NCBI GenBank assembly: GCA_023382535.1
Contig: JAHDWA010000006.1
Coordinates: forward strand, 216,037-280,036
Origin: Anaerolineae bacterium
GTDB taxonomy: Bacteria > Chloroflexota > Anaerolineae > 4572-78 > J111
Direction: 5' to 3'
Length of the DNA: 64,000 nt
The notes under the pieces are model-generated. The model was not told the DNA's origin. It worked only from the letters and a program-made list of their open reading frames with translations, and made no database searches. Each line of letters starts with the position of its first letter. The stretch's first letter is position 1. A program made the position numbers and the translations under genes. Below, piece after piece: positions 18,181 through 27,377 of this stretch.

Positions 18181-20083
18181 AAAGAAGATGCCGTTTATCC
18201 ACAAAGTGTTGGAACCACAGCTCCAGCATCAACAAAACAAAGATCTTATTGGAGGCATCTTGAGTTCCCTGGCTGTGTTCCTGCACCAGGCGCTTAACTG
18301 CATTTACCTCAAAAAGCTCCCGCGCTTTGATAGCCTGCTCGGTCAAGGTATCGTGGATAAATTCACGCAATTGATCCCGCATCCAGACTTTCATAGGCAC
18401 GTTGAAGCCATGTTTGGGCCGGTAAAGAAGCTCCGGGGGCAGGTATCTTTCCATCGTTTTCTTGACCAGATACTTACCCTCTGTACCCTGTATTTTGTAT
18501 TCGCCGGGAACGCGAAAGGCCCACTCAACCACGTGATGATCGAGAAAAGGCACCCGGGCCTCCAGGCCAAAGGCCATCGTCATCCGGTCAACCTTGGTCA
18601 GCATCTCGCTCACTAAAGTTGTTTTAATGTCGGTATATAACTTACGGGCAAGCTGATCCCCATCCTGGAACTGGTCATAATAGCGTTGGGTGATGTTGTG
18701 TGACCAGGCCTTGTTGATGGGCCGCCAGGTTTCGGGTAACAGCAACCCTTCCAGTTCATGGTTTTGGTAACAAATAAATGATTGGACATACCGCTCATCG
18801 GATGAGGTCGCCTGGCGTAACTTTTCAACGAGACGACCTGCTCGGTGAGAAGAGCGCCTGATATTCCACGAGTCGGCTATAGTAACTACTTCTTTCAGCA
18901 GAGGACGAAAGGCTAAGGGAAGGCGGTTGTTAAGCTCCGGAAAGTGGACATGCCGCCAGGTGTAGCCGGCAAACACCTCATCCCCGCCATCTCCCGTGAG
19001 AACTACTTTAACATGCTGCCGGGCCATCTGGGCCAGGAAATAGAGGGCAAAGGAGGATGAAATGGCGAAAGGCTCATCCGCATGCCAGGCAATCTTGGGC
19101 AGGGCCTCAACCAGATTAGGGGTAAGATTGAACTCGTGATGTTCGGTTTGACACAAGGAGGCCACTTCTCTGGCATAGGGGCTTTCGTCAAATTCAGAAA
19201 GACCGCGAAAGGTGCTGGCGAAGGTCATCATGGGGGTGGACGCCTGCCGATTGGCGAGCGCCACAATGGAACTTGAGTCAACGCCACCGCTCAAAAACGC
19301 CCCCACGGGCACGTCAGCCAGCAAATGAGAGCTGACTGTCTTTTGGAAGAGGGTATCAAATTGGTCGCACACCGATTGTAAATCGGTGTGCCCGTTCGTC
19401 TGGAAAGAGGAAATGTCCCAGTATTGATATTCTTTAACTCGACCGTTTTCAACACAGAGATAGTGGCCGGGCAAAAGCTTTTTGACGCCCTTAAAAATCG
19501 TTTCCGGGTCAGGGATGCTCATAAAATGTAAGAAATCGCTCAAAGCGGTTTCATTTAAGGTTGAGGGTAAGGTACGATCAGCGAGCAGGGCCTTGAGTTC
19601 CGAAGCAAAAATCAGGTGCTGCTGGTCGTAATAGTAGAACAGAGGCTTAATACCCAGCCGGTCCCGCGCCAGCAGTAAGCGCTGTCGCCGGGCATCCCAG
19701 ATGGCGAAAGCATACATCCCATCTATTTTCTTCAGAAACTCCGGCCCGTATTCCTCATACAGGTGGATCAAGGTTTCGGTGTCGGAGGTGGATTTAAGCT
19801 GGTGGCCCTGAGAGCGCAAGGCTGCCGTAAAATCGAGGTGATTATAACACTCGCCGTTATAGGTAATCCAAACCGTACCATCCTCGTTGGACATGGGTTG
19901 ATGTCCCGCTGCCGACAGGTCTATGATGGACAGGCGGCGATGGCCCAGGCCAATATTTCCAGCCACATAATAGCCAAAGTCATCCGGCCCGCGATGCGCT
20001 ATCAGATCGGTCATCCGCTGCAGGAGCGACATTTGCACCGGGGTTTTTGGATCAAAACAGTAAATACCGCTTATTCCGCACAT
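18167..20083 (-). CDS. AsnB-type glutamine amidotransferase (copy 3)
   Basis: Asparagine synthase family protein, 638 residues. Seen: MCGISGIYC, AHRGPDDFGYY, NGECYNH (Cys in place of the common Ile), SGGVDSSSI and TGDGGDEVFAGY. Both domains look active. It is in the short subfamily with copy 2. Odd feature: a perfect 11-bp stem with 3-base loop at 19367-19391 lies inside the coding sequence, encoding part of GHTDLQSVC between the two domains. It looks like an in-frame palindromic element. Overlaps the downstream glycosyltransferase by 14 bases. Confidence 0.85.
   Translation of the reverse strand: MCGISGIYCFDPKTPVQMSLLQRMTDLIAHRGPDDFGYYVAGNIGLGHRRLSIIDLSAAGHQPMSNEDGTVWITYNGECYNHLDFTAALRSQGHQLKSTSDTETLIHLYEEYGPEFLKKIDGMYAFAIWDARRQRLLLARDRLGIKPLFYYYDQQHLIFASELKALLADRTLPSTLNETALSDFLHFMSIPDPETIFKGVKKLLPGHYLCVENGRVKEYQYWDISSFQTNGHTDLQSVCDQFDTLFQKTVSSHLLADVPVGAFLSGGVDSSSIVALANRQASTPMMTFASTFRGLSEFDESPYAREVASLCQTEHHEFNLTPNLVEALPKIAWHADEPFAISSSFALYFLAQMARQHVKVVLTGDGGDEVFAGYTWRHVHFPELNNRLPLAFRPLLKEVVTIADSWNIRRSSHRAGRLVEKLRQATSSDERYVQSFICYQNHELEGLLLPETWRPINKAWSHNITQRYYDQFQDGDQLARKLYTDIKTTLVSEMLTKVDRMTMAFGLEARVPFLDHHVVEWAFRVPGEYKIQGTEGKYLVKKTMERYLPPELLYRPKHGFNVPMKVWMRDQLREFIHDTLTEQAIKARELFEVNAVKRLVQEHSQGTQDASNKIFVLLMLELWFQHFVDKRHLLYDSQ
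19367..19391. repeat. Perfect palindromic element inside AsnB copy 3
   Basis: Arms 19367-19377 and 19381-19391 are perfect 11-bp reverse complements around a 3-base loop. They fall in the linker between glutaminase and synthetase domains and add in-frame residues around HTDLQSV. The position in a tolerant linker and the perfect symmetry suggest an inserted dispersed palindrome rather than selected codons. This is inference. Confidence 0.5.
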
Positions 20084-20201
20084 TTTCCCTATAATCCACA
20101 GCTTGAAGCATTAATCATAAGATACTCCTATTGCGGCAGAATCCGAAAATTGGTCCACTTGGAATTCTCATTTTTGTTCTTATACCTTTTTGCATGGCCC
20201 G

Positions 20202-21392
20202 TCAGGAAACTACTTTAAGCAAGGCCTGAACGCGATGGGGGTAAGTGTGCTCGGCCATAACATATTCGTAGGTGCGCTCGACCATAGCCTGACGGTAGCT
20301 TTCGTCTTTGAAGCAGTCTATCGCTTCATAAATATTAGAAAGATCTTTTTTTACGCTGATGTAATGTTCATCAGCGTTAAGAATACCGTTATAATCCCCC
20401 TCTAGCAAAATTTGGCACGTTTTGGCGCCAATCGGCTCAAAGTGACGCGACGATATACTTTTGCCTGAGACCAGGCGCGGCTGGTTTTGATAAAAGCGTT
20501 CAAAAACTTCTTCAAAGGTAGCCTGCCGGTTTTCATTCAAATTATAATCCCTGGCGGCTGTCAGGAGGCGGCCTCGATCATTTAAATAGTAAGTGCCCGA
20601 CTCCGCGCCAATGATGCTGTGACACATGTTAAGAAATTTAGCCCACTCTGTCCGGGGGATGCGCTGGGTACGGATTTCGCAGGTAAGCCCCAAATTTGCC
20701 CCCCGGGTTTCAAAAAAGCGGATCAGATCCGTCCTTTCCTTGTCACCCACAAAAGGCCAGTAAATATCGCCGATAAAGCCGACGTCAATTGTACGCTGAG
20801 AGCCGGCTATAGGATAATAGACTTTGGGGTTCAGGGCATGCGGCATTGACAATAAGTGGCTCCGATCACACTCCTGGTAGAGGTAACGGGCTGCCTCGAG
20901 GGGCAACTGGCTGCAGATAAATTCTGCTTCAACCGAGCGAATAAAGCCGATCTTTTCGTCCAGAAGATCATATTCATTGCCGATAAACACCACCAATTTG
21001 CCGCGCCGGCGTTGAAACCAGCCGGCCGTCTTGAGCAGTAAGGTCATATCATCGCCGGCAGCGGCGTGCGAGACAACGATGAGATCATAACGATGGAGCA
21101 TCAGCAAACAGCGCGAAAAGTGCACCAGGTTATTGATATTGCAGACCTCAACATCCAGTTCGGGCGCGGCGCAAAAAGCATCGCGCCAGTCCTGGACGTA
21201 AGATAAGAATTCGTGGAAATCACGCAGATGGGCAAACATATCTACTATCCCTGGATAACGCTTTAGAAAAGCAGGGGGTTTGGCCCCATCTTTGTAGCCA
21301 AAGATGCCGCGCAGGATGGTATCTGTTTTAATGACCGTTGGCCCGGTGGCATTGGCGTCGAGATAAAGTGTTTTGAGACGATCTTTCTTCAT
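20202..21392 (-). CDS. Glycosyltransferase-like protein with CgeB-type C-terminal domain
   Basis: Protein of 396 residues that I place with group 1 glycosyltransferase-like (CgeB/spore-type) proteins. The N-terminal domain has LIVVSHAAAGDDMTLL and KLVVFIGNEYDLL. The C-terminal domain has DVGFIGDIYWPFVG and ISSRHFEPIGAKTCQILLEG, in which the Glu resembles the donor-binding acid, then a helical end. The last 90 residues align by eye with the matching part of the protein at 25833-27377, including EADRHYI/NADEHYI and the final Tyr-rich helix. Substrate unknown. Confidence 0.6.
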   Translation of the reverse strand: MKKDRLKTLYLDANATGPTVIKTDTILRGIFGYKDGAKPPAFLKRYPGIVDMFAHLRDFHEFLSYVQDWRDAFCAAPELDVEVCNINNLVHFSRCLLMLHRYDLIVVSHAAAGDDMTLLLKTAGWFQRRRGKLVVFIGNEYDLLDEKIGFIRSVEAEFICSQLPLEAARYLYQECDRSHLLSMPHALNPKVYYPIAGSQRTIDVGFIGDIYWPFVGDKERTDLIRFFETRGANLGLTCEIRTQRIPRTEWAKFLNMCHSIIGAESGTYYLNDRGRLLTAARDYNLNENRQATFEEVFERFYQNQPRLVSGKSISSRHFEPIGAKTCQILLEGDYNGILNADEHYISVKKDLSNIYEAIDCFKDESYRQAMVERTYEYVMAEHTYPHRVQALLKVVS

Positions 21393-21407
21393 AATTTATT
21401 GAGGTTC

Positions 21408-22904
21408 TTAGCCAATAACCTCTCGCAACAAATCTTGTAGAACCTTCTCCTCATGCTCCCAGCTCAATTCTTCTTTAGCCAGGCATAAATTCCGCTTGTA
21501 TTGCAGCGCCAATTGCGGATTGTTTATGAGTTGCATAATGGCCGCGCTGATGGATTGGGGCGATTGAGGGTCAACCTGTAAGCCTACTTCATATTTATCG
21601 GCAATTCGCTTTATTTCCGGCAAATCAGGATAGAGCAGGGGCAGTTCGGCAGCGATAGCCTGAAAAAAACGATTGGGTAAAGAGTATTTGTAGTCAACGG
21701 ATTTAGAGTAGTAAAGAACGACCGCCACATCTGCGCTCCGAATAAACGGCACAACCTCATCCGGTTTGACCGGCGCTACAAAATGAATTCGCTGCGCCAA
21801 CCCTTTCTTTTGAACCGTTTCCAGGTAGGGGGAGTACCCGTTCCCAATAAAAGCGAGATGAACATTTGTTGGAAGAACAGACAACGCCTCAAACATCTCC
21901 TCGATGGCCATGCCCGGTTTGGCGTGCCCCACAGAAACCAGCAAGACATGATCAGCGCGTAAGTTAAGGTGCTTGCGGAGGTGCTGTCCTGACTCCCGGT
22001 CAAGGCGCAAATCGTGGGCATTGCGGATGATCACAGCCGCGCGACCAAATTTTTTTTGGATTAGCCCGGCAATACCGTCATTAACGGTAACGACGGCAGC
22101 GGCGTGCTGCATACACCGCTTTTCGATTATTAATTCGAACGGCATCACCCATCTGGCCCAGAAGGTGGATAAACTTTCCTCATCTTCCAACTGGGAATAA
22201 AAATCGTGGGCATCGTAAATATATTTGGCGCGATGCCTCAGACAAAGTAAATAGACCGCCGGAAACTGATAAAAAGCGTGCAGGTAATACAGCGAGGCTT
22301 TGGGAGTATATTTTAAGGGTAAAAAGCCATACTTGTAAAAAAAATTGTAAGCATATCGCAGAAAATGGACCGGATTAGAAACGAGCAACTCCCGGTAGGC
22401 CTGCCGCGTTCTGTACCAGAAAGTGAGGATGATATGTTTGATTTTACGCCTTATCCGGCCAGGCAGCGCCTTGATTCTATACCAGGCAGCGCCAAGATAC
22501 GCATAAGCCGGGTAGAAAGCTGTTTTGACGGGTTGGGGAAACTTCTTAAGGAATGAGCGGACCGGACTTGGCCGTGGTTCGGATAATACAGGCACAGGAA
22601 TGTCCTGGGTTAAGGATGTAATTCCTTCTGGATCAGCTTCTTGATTAACCGGAACTGAGGTCACGGCCTCCGCTTGAGTTTCAACAGGTTGATCCGGGGG
22701 AATGGGCTGAACAACCGTACACAATTTAAAAGGCAAAGTTACCCCGTTAAAATTGCTTTCCATCCCCTCCACTACAATTGATGTATAACCAAAACGAGCC
22801 ACAGAAGCCGCCTGCTTGAAGGTCCGGCTGTCGGCCTGGACTTTGAGTGGGGTTATAGAAACGATTATCTTTGAATTATCTTGGGGAGCCTCAAGCAAGG
22901 TCAT
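21408..22904 (-). CDS. Glycosyltransferase, GT4, with a long basic insert
   Basis: GT-B protein of 498 residues, about 100 longer than its neighbours. Extra material follows the first strand at about residues 65-190: a Pro-rich stretch and an Arg/Lys-rich segment with aromatic helices, possibly a membrane-surface anchor. Core motifs: KYIYDAHDFYSQLEDEE, AAVVTVNDGIAGLI, VLLVSVGHAKPG and KYSLPNRFFQAIAAELPL near residue 420, which keeps the loop but lacks the usual Glu directly before it. Overlaps the stop of AsnB copy 4 by 14 bases. Specificity unknown. Confidence 0.8.
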   Translation of the reverse strand: MTLLEAPQDNSKIIVSITPLKVQADSRTFKQAASVARFGYTSIVVEGMESNFNGVTLPFKLCTVVQPIPPDQPVETQAEAVTSVPVNQEADPEGITSLTQDIPVPVLSEPRPSPVRSFLKKFPQPVKTAFYPAYAYLGAAWYRIKALPGRIRRKIKHIILTFWYRTRQAYRELLVSNPVHFLRYAYNFFYKYGFLPLKYTPKASLYYLHAFYQFPAVYLLCLRHRAKYIYDAHDFYSQLEDEESLSTFWARWVMPFELIIEKRCMQHAAAVVTVNDGIAGLIQKKFGRAAVIIRNAHDLRLDRESGQHLRKHLNLRADHVLLVSVGHAKPGMAIEEMFEALSVLPTNVHLAFIGNGYSPYLETVQKKGLAQRIHFVAPVKPDEVVPFIRSADVAVVLYYSKSVDYKYSLPNRFFQAIAAELPLLYPDLPEIKRIADKYEVGLQVDPQSPQSISAAIMQLINNPQLALQYKRNLCLAKEELSWEHEEKVLQDLLREVIG

Positions 22905-24846
22905 AGGCTTTCAACCACAGCGACAGATTCAACCAGCGCCAGGGCGCAAAATTCAAAATTTGATGAGTTTCCAGCCAATTTAAATAAGCTTCCGCTTTAT
23001 CTGGAATGATAAAAGGATGCAGCCTGTTTTCAGCCAAAGCTTGCTTAATGAGCGGCTGGAGCACCTTCTGCTGCCAGTGGCGCTCTGGTGTGGCAAAGCC
23101 CATCTTGCGGGCACGCCGGCGGATTTTCTCAGGAATTACGCCGCTGATAGCATCGCGCATCACCCGTTTGGTGAGACCATCGCGGATCTTGAGCTGGGAC
23201 GGCAGGCTAAAGACAAACTCGACCAGCCGGTGATCCAGAAATGGAACGCGGCTCTCAACCGAAAAAGCCATTGAATTTCGGTCTTCGTATCTCAGCAAGG
23301 GAGGCAGATTGTTGAGAAACGTGAATTGATATAAAACATTGTTTAGGTACTCAACATCATCAAAGGGTTTGATATTAAAATTGGCTAAATATCCACTACC
23401 ATTTTGGTAGCGTTCTCCCAGGTCTGGCCTGATCCAATCAATGGCTGGGGCAGCCGCAGCCGTGGGTTTATATGAGAGCAGCTTGCGGGTTAAGTCACCT
23501 CCGCGGCCAGGCAAAAGCGCCAGCCAGGGCTTGCCTTGCAGGCGGGCATGGCGCCAGGTTTCCCACAAAAGCTGGAAGTGCCGCCGTTTGGCTGAAAGCT
23601 CCAAAAAGTAATAAGGTGACAGACTGATATAACCGGCCAGTTGCTCGTCGGCCCCCTGTCCATCCAGAACCACCTTTACCCGTTGCTGGTGAATGAGTTT
23701 AAAAACCGACCATTGGGCAAAAATACTGGTCGAGCCAAATGGTTCTTCTTGATGCCAGACAAGCTGCTCCATCTCTTGCAGTAATTCGGCCGGGGTAGGA
23801 TAGATAAAATGAGCCTGAACGCCGGTGGCTTTTATCACCTCCTGCATATACTCCAATTCATTGGCCTCTTCTGCTTCAAAGTGCGAGCTAAAGGTATATT
23901 GAATATCGCTCTTGTCCTCGTTTTTGAGCAGTTGGCTCATGAGACAAACAATAGCCGAGCTGTCCAGCCCGCCCGACAGGCAGCTACCCACTTTAACATC
24001 GCTGCGCAGGTGGAGGCGAACGCTGTCTATCAGTAAACGACGAAATTCCTGGGCCGCCTCAGCCGGCGTGATGTCAGGATTGAGAACAAATTGGGGAGGA
24101 TAGTAACGTTCCTGGTTCAGAGTCGCATCGGCCAGGGAGAGGGTCAAATTGTGCCCTTGCGGAAGTTTGCAGATACCGGCAAAAAAAGTCTCTTCCCCCC
24201 AATCAACCGCTTCATAGGCCAAATATTCATACACTGCCTGTTCATTGACTTTTCTTTGAACAAAGGGGAAACAGAGCAACTGCTTAATTTCCGAAGCAAA
24301 AGCAAAACGCCGGCCATCATAATAGTAGTGAAAAGGCTTGATGCCAAACCGATCGCGCGAGCAAAACAGGCGGCCCTGTCTCAGGTCGGCCAGGGCAAAA
24401 GCCCACATCCCTACAAAACGCTGCACGCAATCCTCGCCCCAGGTTTCATAGGCATGCAGGATTACTTCCGAGTCTGATTGGGAATGAAAAATATGCCCGG
24501 CGCGCTCCAGCTCAAGCCGCAGTTCAACGAAGTTGTAAATCTCGCCGTTAAAGACCAGCCACAGCGTTTTATCCTCGTTGCTCATGGGTTGAAGCCCGGA
24601 AGGGGAGAGATCAATAATGGCCAGGCGGCGGTGGCCAAGCGCCAGCGTCATTGAACGCATGGCCGATTCATCGGGCAGTTGGCCCTCATCCAGGGAAATG
24701 AAGTAGGTATCAGGCGCGTTTGAATTAAAACAGCCGAATCCCTGGCCATCGGGACCGCGATGGCCGGCCGTGTTGTTCGCTGCCTGCAAGGCAGCCCGGT
24801 AAGGACTCAAACCCTCGCTGCAAAAAAGGCCGGTTATACCACACAT
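22891..24846 (-). CDS. AsnB-type glutamine amidotransferase (copy 4)
   Basis: Asparagine synthase family protein, 651 residues. Seen: MCGITGLFC, GHRGPDGQGF, an inserted segment containing SLDEGQLPDES before GHRRLAIIDLS, NGEIYNFVELR, SGGLDSSAIV and DGQGADEQLAGY. The insert and the C-terminal WRWLNLSLW place it with copy 1 and apart from copies 2 and 3. It sits between a methyltransferase and a glycosyltransferase and overlaps the latter, so it is expressed with glycan-building enzymes. Amidation of a sugar acid is the context-based inference. Confidence 0.85.
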   Translation of the reverse strand: MCGITGLFCSEGLSPYRAALQAANNTAGHRGPDGQGFGCFNSNAPDTYFISLDEGQLPDESAMRSMTLALGHRRLAIIDLSPSGLQPMSNEDKTLWLVFNGEIYNFVELRLELERAGHIFHSQSDSEVILHAYETWGEDCVQRFVGMWAFALADLRQGRLFCSRDRFGIKPFHYYYDGRRFAFASEIKQLLCFPFVQRKVNEQAVYEYLAYEAVDWGEETFFAGICKLPQGHNLTLSLADATLNQERYYPPQFVLNPDITPAEAAQEFRRLLIDSVRLHLRSDVKVGSCLSGGLDSSAIVCLMSQLLKNEDKSDIQYTFSSHFEAEEANELEYMQEVIKATGVQAHFIYPTPAELLQEMEQLVWHQEEPFGSTSIFAQWSVFKLIHQQRVKVVLDGQGADEQLAGYISLSPYYFLELSAKRRHFQLLWETWRHARLQGKPWLALLPGRGGDLTRKLLSYKPTAAAAPAIDWIRPDLGERYQNGSGYLANFNIKPFDDVEYLNNVLYQFTFLNNLPPLLRYEDRNSMAFSVESRVPFLDHRLVEFVFSLPSQLKIRDGLTKRVMRDAISGVIPEKIRRRARKMGFATPERHWQQKVLQPLIKQALAENRLHPFIIPDKAEAYLNWLETHQILNFAPWRWLNLSLWLKAYDLA

Positions 24847-24851
24847 AATTC

Positions 24852-25814
24852 TTACCCAGTTTTATAAAGCCTGTACACGCCGCCGATACCGGCATGTTTC
24901 CCTTCATACATGGGATAGCCACTTTCGTCATAGGTTAAAGCGCGCAAAAACTCGCGATGCTCGACGCCCAAACGTTCGTCTGCCATCGCCTGCTGGCCCA
25001 GCTCTTTCAAGATCAGCAGCTCGTGTAAAGAAAGATACCCCCCCACATATTCGGCTTGAAAGCCGGCTCGATTGCAAATGGCGATAAATTCCTCAGGTGT
25101 GTGACATCGGGCGATGGGACAATCTTCACTATCCGTAGTTTTGGCAAAAGCATCTTCCAGACTGAGGCCGGGAAACGCATTTTCCAAAACCATTTTAATA
25201 TAAGCCGTGTGCAGGTGCAGCCATAAACTATTACGATTATAAACCATGAGACAAGCCTGCCCATCCGGCTTCAATATCCGCTGAAATTCTTGGAGAATGG
25301 CATCAGGATGGCTGGTATGATGCAGAACGCCTTCACAGTAAATATAATCCACCGAGGCGCTATCCAGAGGAATCTCCGGATTGGAGTCAGTGATTTGAAT
25401 TAATTCCATTCGCTCAGGATTTATATCGTGCAGCGCCAATCTTTTAGCGGCAATGCCGAGGGCCTTGGCTGAAATATCAACCCCGATAACTTTTTTGGCC
25501 TGAGTATGCACCAGAAAACCAACCAGGTCATTTCCCGGCCCGCAGCCATAATCAAGTACCACTTGATGATCGTGCTGCCCATATAATTGCATAAACTCCC
25601 GAAACAAGGGATATTGGTCAAATCGCCACTCCAGGTAGTCAAGCGACTCCTGGGCCGATTTAAACGGTAAAGCATAGACGGTAAAATCTCCCCAATACGA
25701 GTCAACCGAAGTGGGCGCAGACTCTCCCGGCTTTTTTATCGGCGGTAATTCTCCGAGCCTGGGCCGCTTTCCTAAACGCAAAATATTTTCGGCAAACCTC
25801 TGGACCCTATTCAT
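24852..25814 (-). CDS. Class I SAM-dependent methyltransferase
   Basis: Methyltransferase of 320 residues. Seen: motif I VLDYGCGPGNDLVGF near residue 98, an Asp ending strand 2 (VIGVDISAKAL), the motif IYCEGVLHH near residue 160, and RILKPDGQACLMVYN. Methyltransferase11-type fold. In a polysaccharide locus it may methylate a sugar hydroxyl or a chain terminus. Five bases separate it from AsnB copy 4. Substrate unproven. Confidence 0.82.
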   Translation of the reverse strand: MNRVQRFAENILRLGKRPRLGELPPIKKPGESAPTSVDSYWGDFTVYALPFKSAQESLDYLEWRFDQYPLFREFMQLYGQHDHQVVLDYGCGPGNDLVGFLVHTQAKKVIGVDISAKALGIAAKRLALHDINPERMELIQITDSNPEIPLDSASVDYIYCEGVLHHTSHPDAILQEFQRILKPDGQACLMVYNRNSLWLHLHTAYIKMVLENAFPGLSLEDAFAKTTDSEDCPIARCHTPEEFIAICNRAGFQAEYVGGYLSLHELLILKELGQQAMADERLGVEHREFLRALTYDESGYPMYEGKHAGIGGVYRLYKTG

Positions 25815-25832
25815 AGAAAACCTTCTCTCATT

Positions 25833-27377
25833 TTAGTATCTTAAACTAAACATGATGACCAGCATTAGCCCTGCCGAAATAACGGCGCTGCCTAAAGCAA
25901 GCAAGACAGCAAAAATGATAGCCTCTTTACGGCTTATCTGCAGTTGAGTTTTTATCTGCTGCTGCAAATCTTCCTGAATTTGGGCATGACTCTCCAAATG
26001 GGCCTGCAGGTCGTCAAAATGTAGCTGGATGTAATGCTGCAATTCATTAACCCGTACCTCTAATTGACCGGTCAATTCACCGATATACTGTCTGGCCTCC
26101 AGGAGTTTCGCTTCTTGCAAAGCATAGTTGTGACGTTCGGCCGCCAGTTGTCTTTCTAAAGCAGCAATCACTTTTTCTGAGGTTTGCATAAGCTCTCCTG
26201 GCCTTTCTAACGCCTGAGGCAGCGATTGATAGTTGCAGATGGCCTGTTCGATCTGTTTGGCGAAGGCCCGGTAAGTATAACGATCGCTCAAATAAATTTC
26301 TTCATAGGCGCACTCTACCATATTCTGCACAAATTGGCTATCGCGCAGCTTCTCCAATGCTTCATCTACGTTAGAAAAATCCGGTTTAAGGGGAATATAA
26401 TGTCTATCCGCTTCCAGGACGCCCTTATAGTACCCTTCAATCAATAGCTGGCCCGTTTTGGCAATAACGGCCTCAAAATGGCGGGGGGTTACCGTCAAAA
26501 GCCGGTAGTCATCCCAACCCGGCGGCATACGGGCGGCCACTTCGTCAAAGTTTAGCCCCGGATTCGCTTTCAAGATAGCCCTGACCTGGGCTTTAACCTC
26601 ACCCCGCCAATCAATAACGCTGTAACCACCCTGCGTTCCGATCACGGCCTTACCGGAGGCGATAAAATCTGTCCAGGCCTGGCCCAGGATGGCGTCCTCG
26701 GGCCGGGTCGAGATGTCAACATTGAAACCCAGCGCCTCAGCCCGTGGTGCGACGATTTCAGCTACGAGCGATTTCACCCTGCCGGCGCTCCCGAACCAAA
26801 AGGGCAGCTCTCTGGCCCGATAGACAATATCCTTAGCTCGTTCCGCCAGGGGCAGTAATCTCTCCGCGTATTGTTTGGCAATCGTTTCGTCAATATAACC
26901 CGGCAGGCAGGGATAAATGGCGGCGTAGTTGCGCATGAGCGGGTAGAGGGGTCCCTCCGGAGTATAGTGGACACTAAAGATGACCGAAACTCCCCACTCG
27001 AACAACCACTCGTCCAATAAACCTGCATGATCCCCTTCGTCCTGGGGAATAGCTATTTTAAGGCCGTCCAGTTCGCCAATCCAACTAAAGAGCCGCTTCC
27101 AGCGGTATAGGGCCATGGCATCCCAGTGGAAAGCCAGGAATGAATAGTGCAGGATGACAGCATCGAATGTCGTTTCATGCACCCAGGGCGGCGCTGCCAA
27201 AGACTCTTCGCCCAACTGGCCAGATGGATAGTCGTCAAAGGCATTGTAATAGGTAATATCGTGTTTAACGTCGCTCGCCTCAAGCGTCCGCAAGTGTTGG
27301 ATAATGGTTAAGCGAGTGTGATCAAGGCTGTAGGGATTGTAATATATAACTAAGATTCGTTTCGGATTGGTGGACAT
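25833..27377 (-). CDS. Tail-anchored CgeB-like glycosyltransferase with coiled coil
   Basis: Protein of 514 residues. Residues 1-380 resemble group 1 glycosyltransferase-like proteins: it opens RILVIYYNPYSLDHTRLTII, has VIGTQGGYSVIDWRG mid-protein and HFEAVIAKTGQLLIEGYYKG near residue 310. The C-terminal part differs. About residues 395-485 form a Gln/Glu/Leu-rich coiled coil, then a single hydrophobic segment (about 487-510) ends the protein. This predicts a cytoplasmic enzyme held by a C-terminal membrane anchor, possibly oligomeric. The start at 27377 lies 28 bases inside the sulfotransferase 3' end. Paralogous in its C-terminal catalytic part to the 20202-21392 protein. Confidence 0.6.
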   Translation of the reverse strand: MSTNPKRILVIYYNPYSLDHTRLTIIQHLRTLEASDVKHDITYYNAFDDYPSGQLGEESLAAPPWVHETTFDAVILHYSFLAFHWDAMALYRWKRLFSWIGELDGLKIAIPQDEGDHAGLLDEWLFEWGVSVIFSVHYTPEGPLYPLMRNYAAIYPCLPGYIDETIAKQYAERLLPLAERAKDIVYRARELPFWFGSAGRVKSLVAEIVAPRAEALGFNVDISTRPEDAILGQAWTDFIASGKAVIGTQGGYSVIDWRGEVKAQVRAILKANPGLNFDEVAARMPPGWDDYRLLTVTPRHFEAVIAKTGQLLIEGYYKGVLEADRHYIPLKPDFSNVDEALEKLRDSQFVQNMVECAYEEIYLSDRYTYRAFAKQIEQAICNYQSLPQALERPGELMQTSEKVIAALERQLAAERHNYALQEAKLLEARQYIGELTGQLEVRVNELQHYIQLHFDDLQAHLESHAQIQEDLQQQIKTQLQISRKEAIIFAVLLALGSAVISAGLMLVIMFSLRY

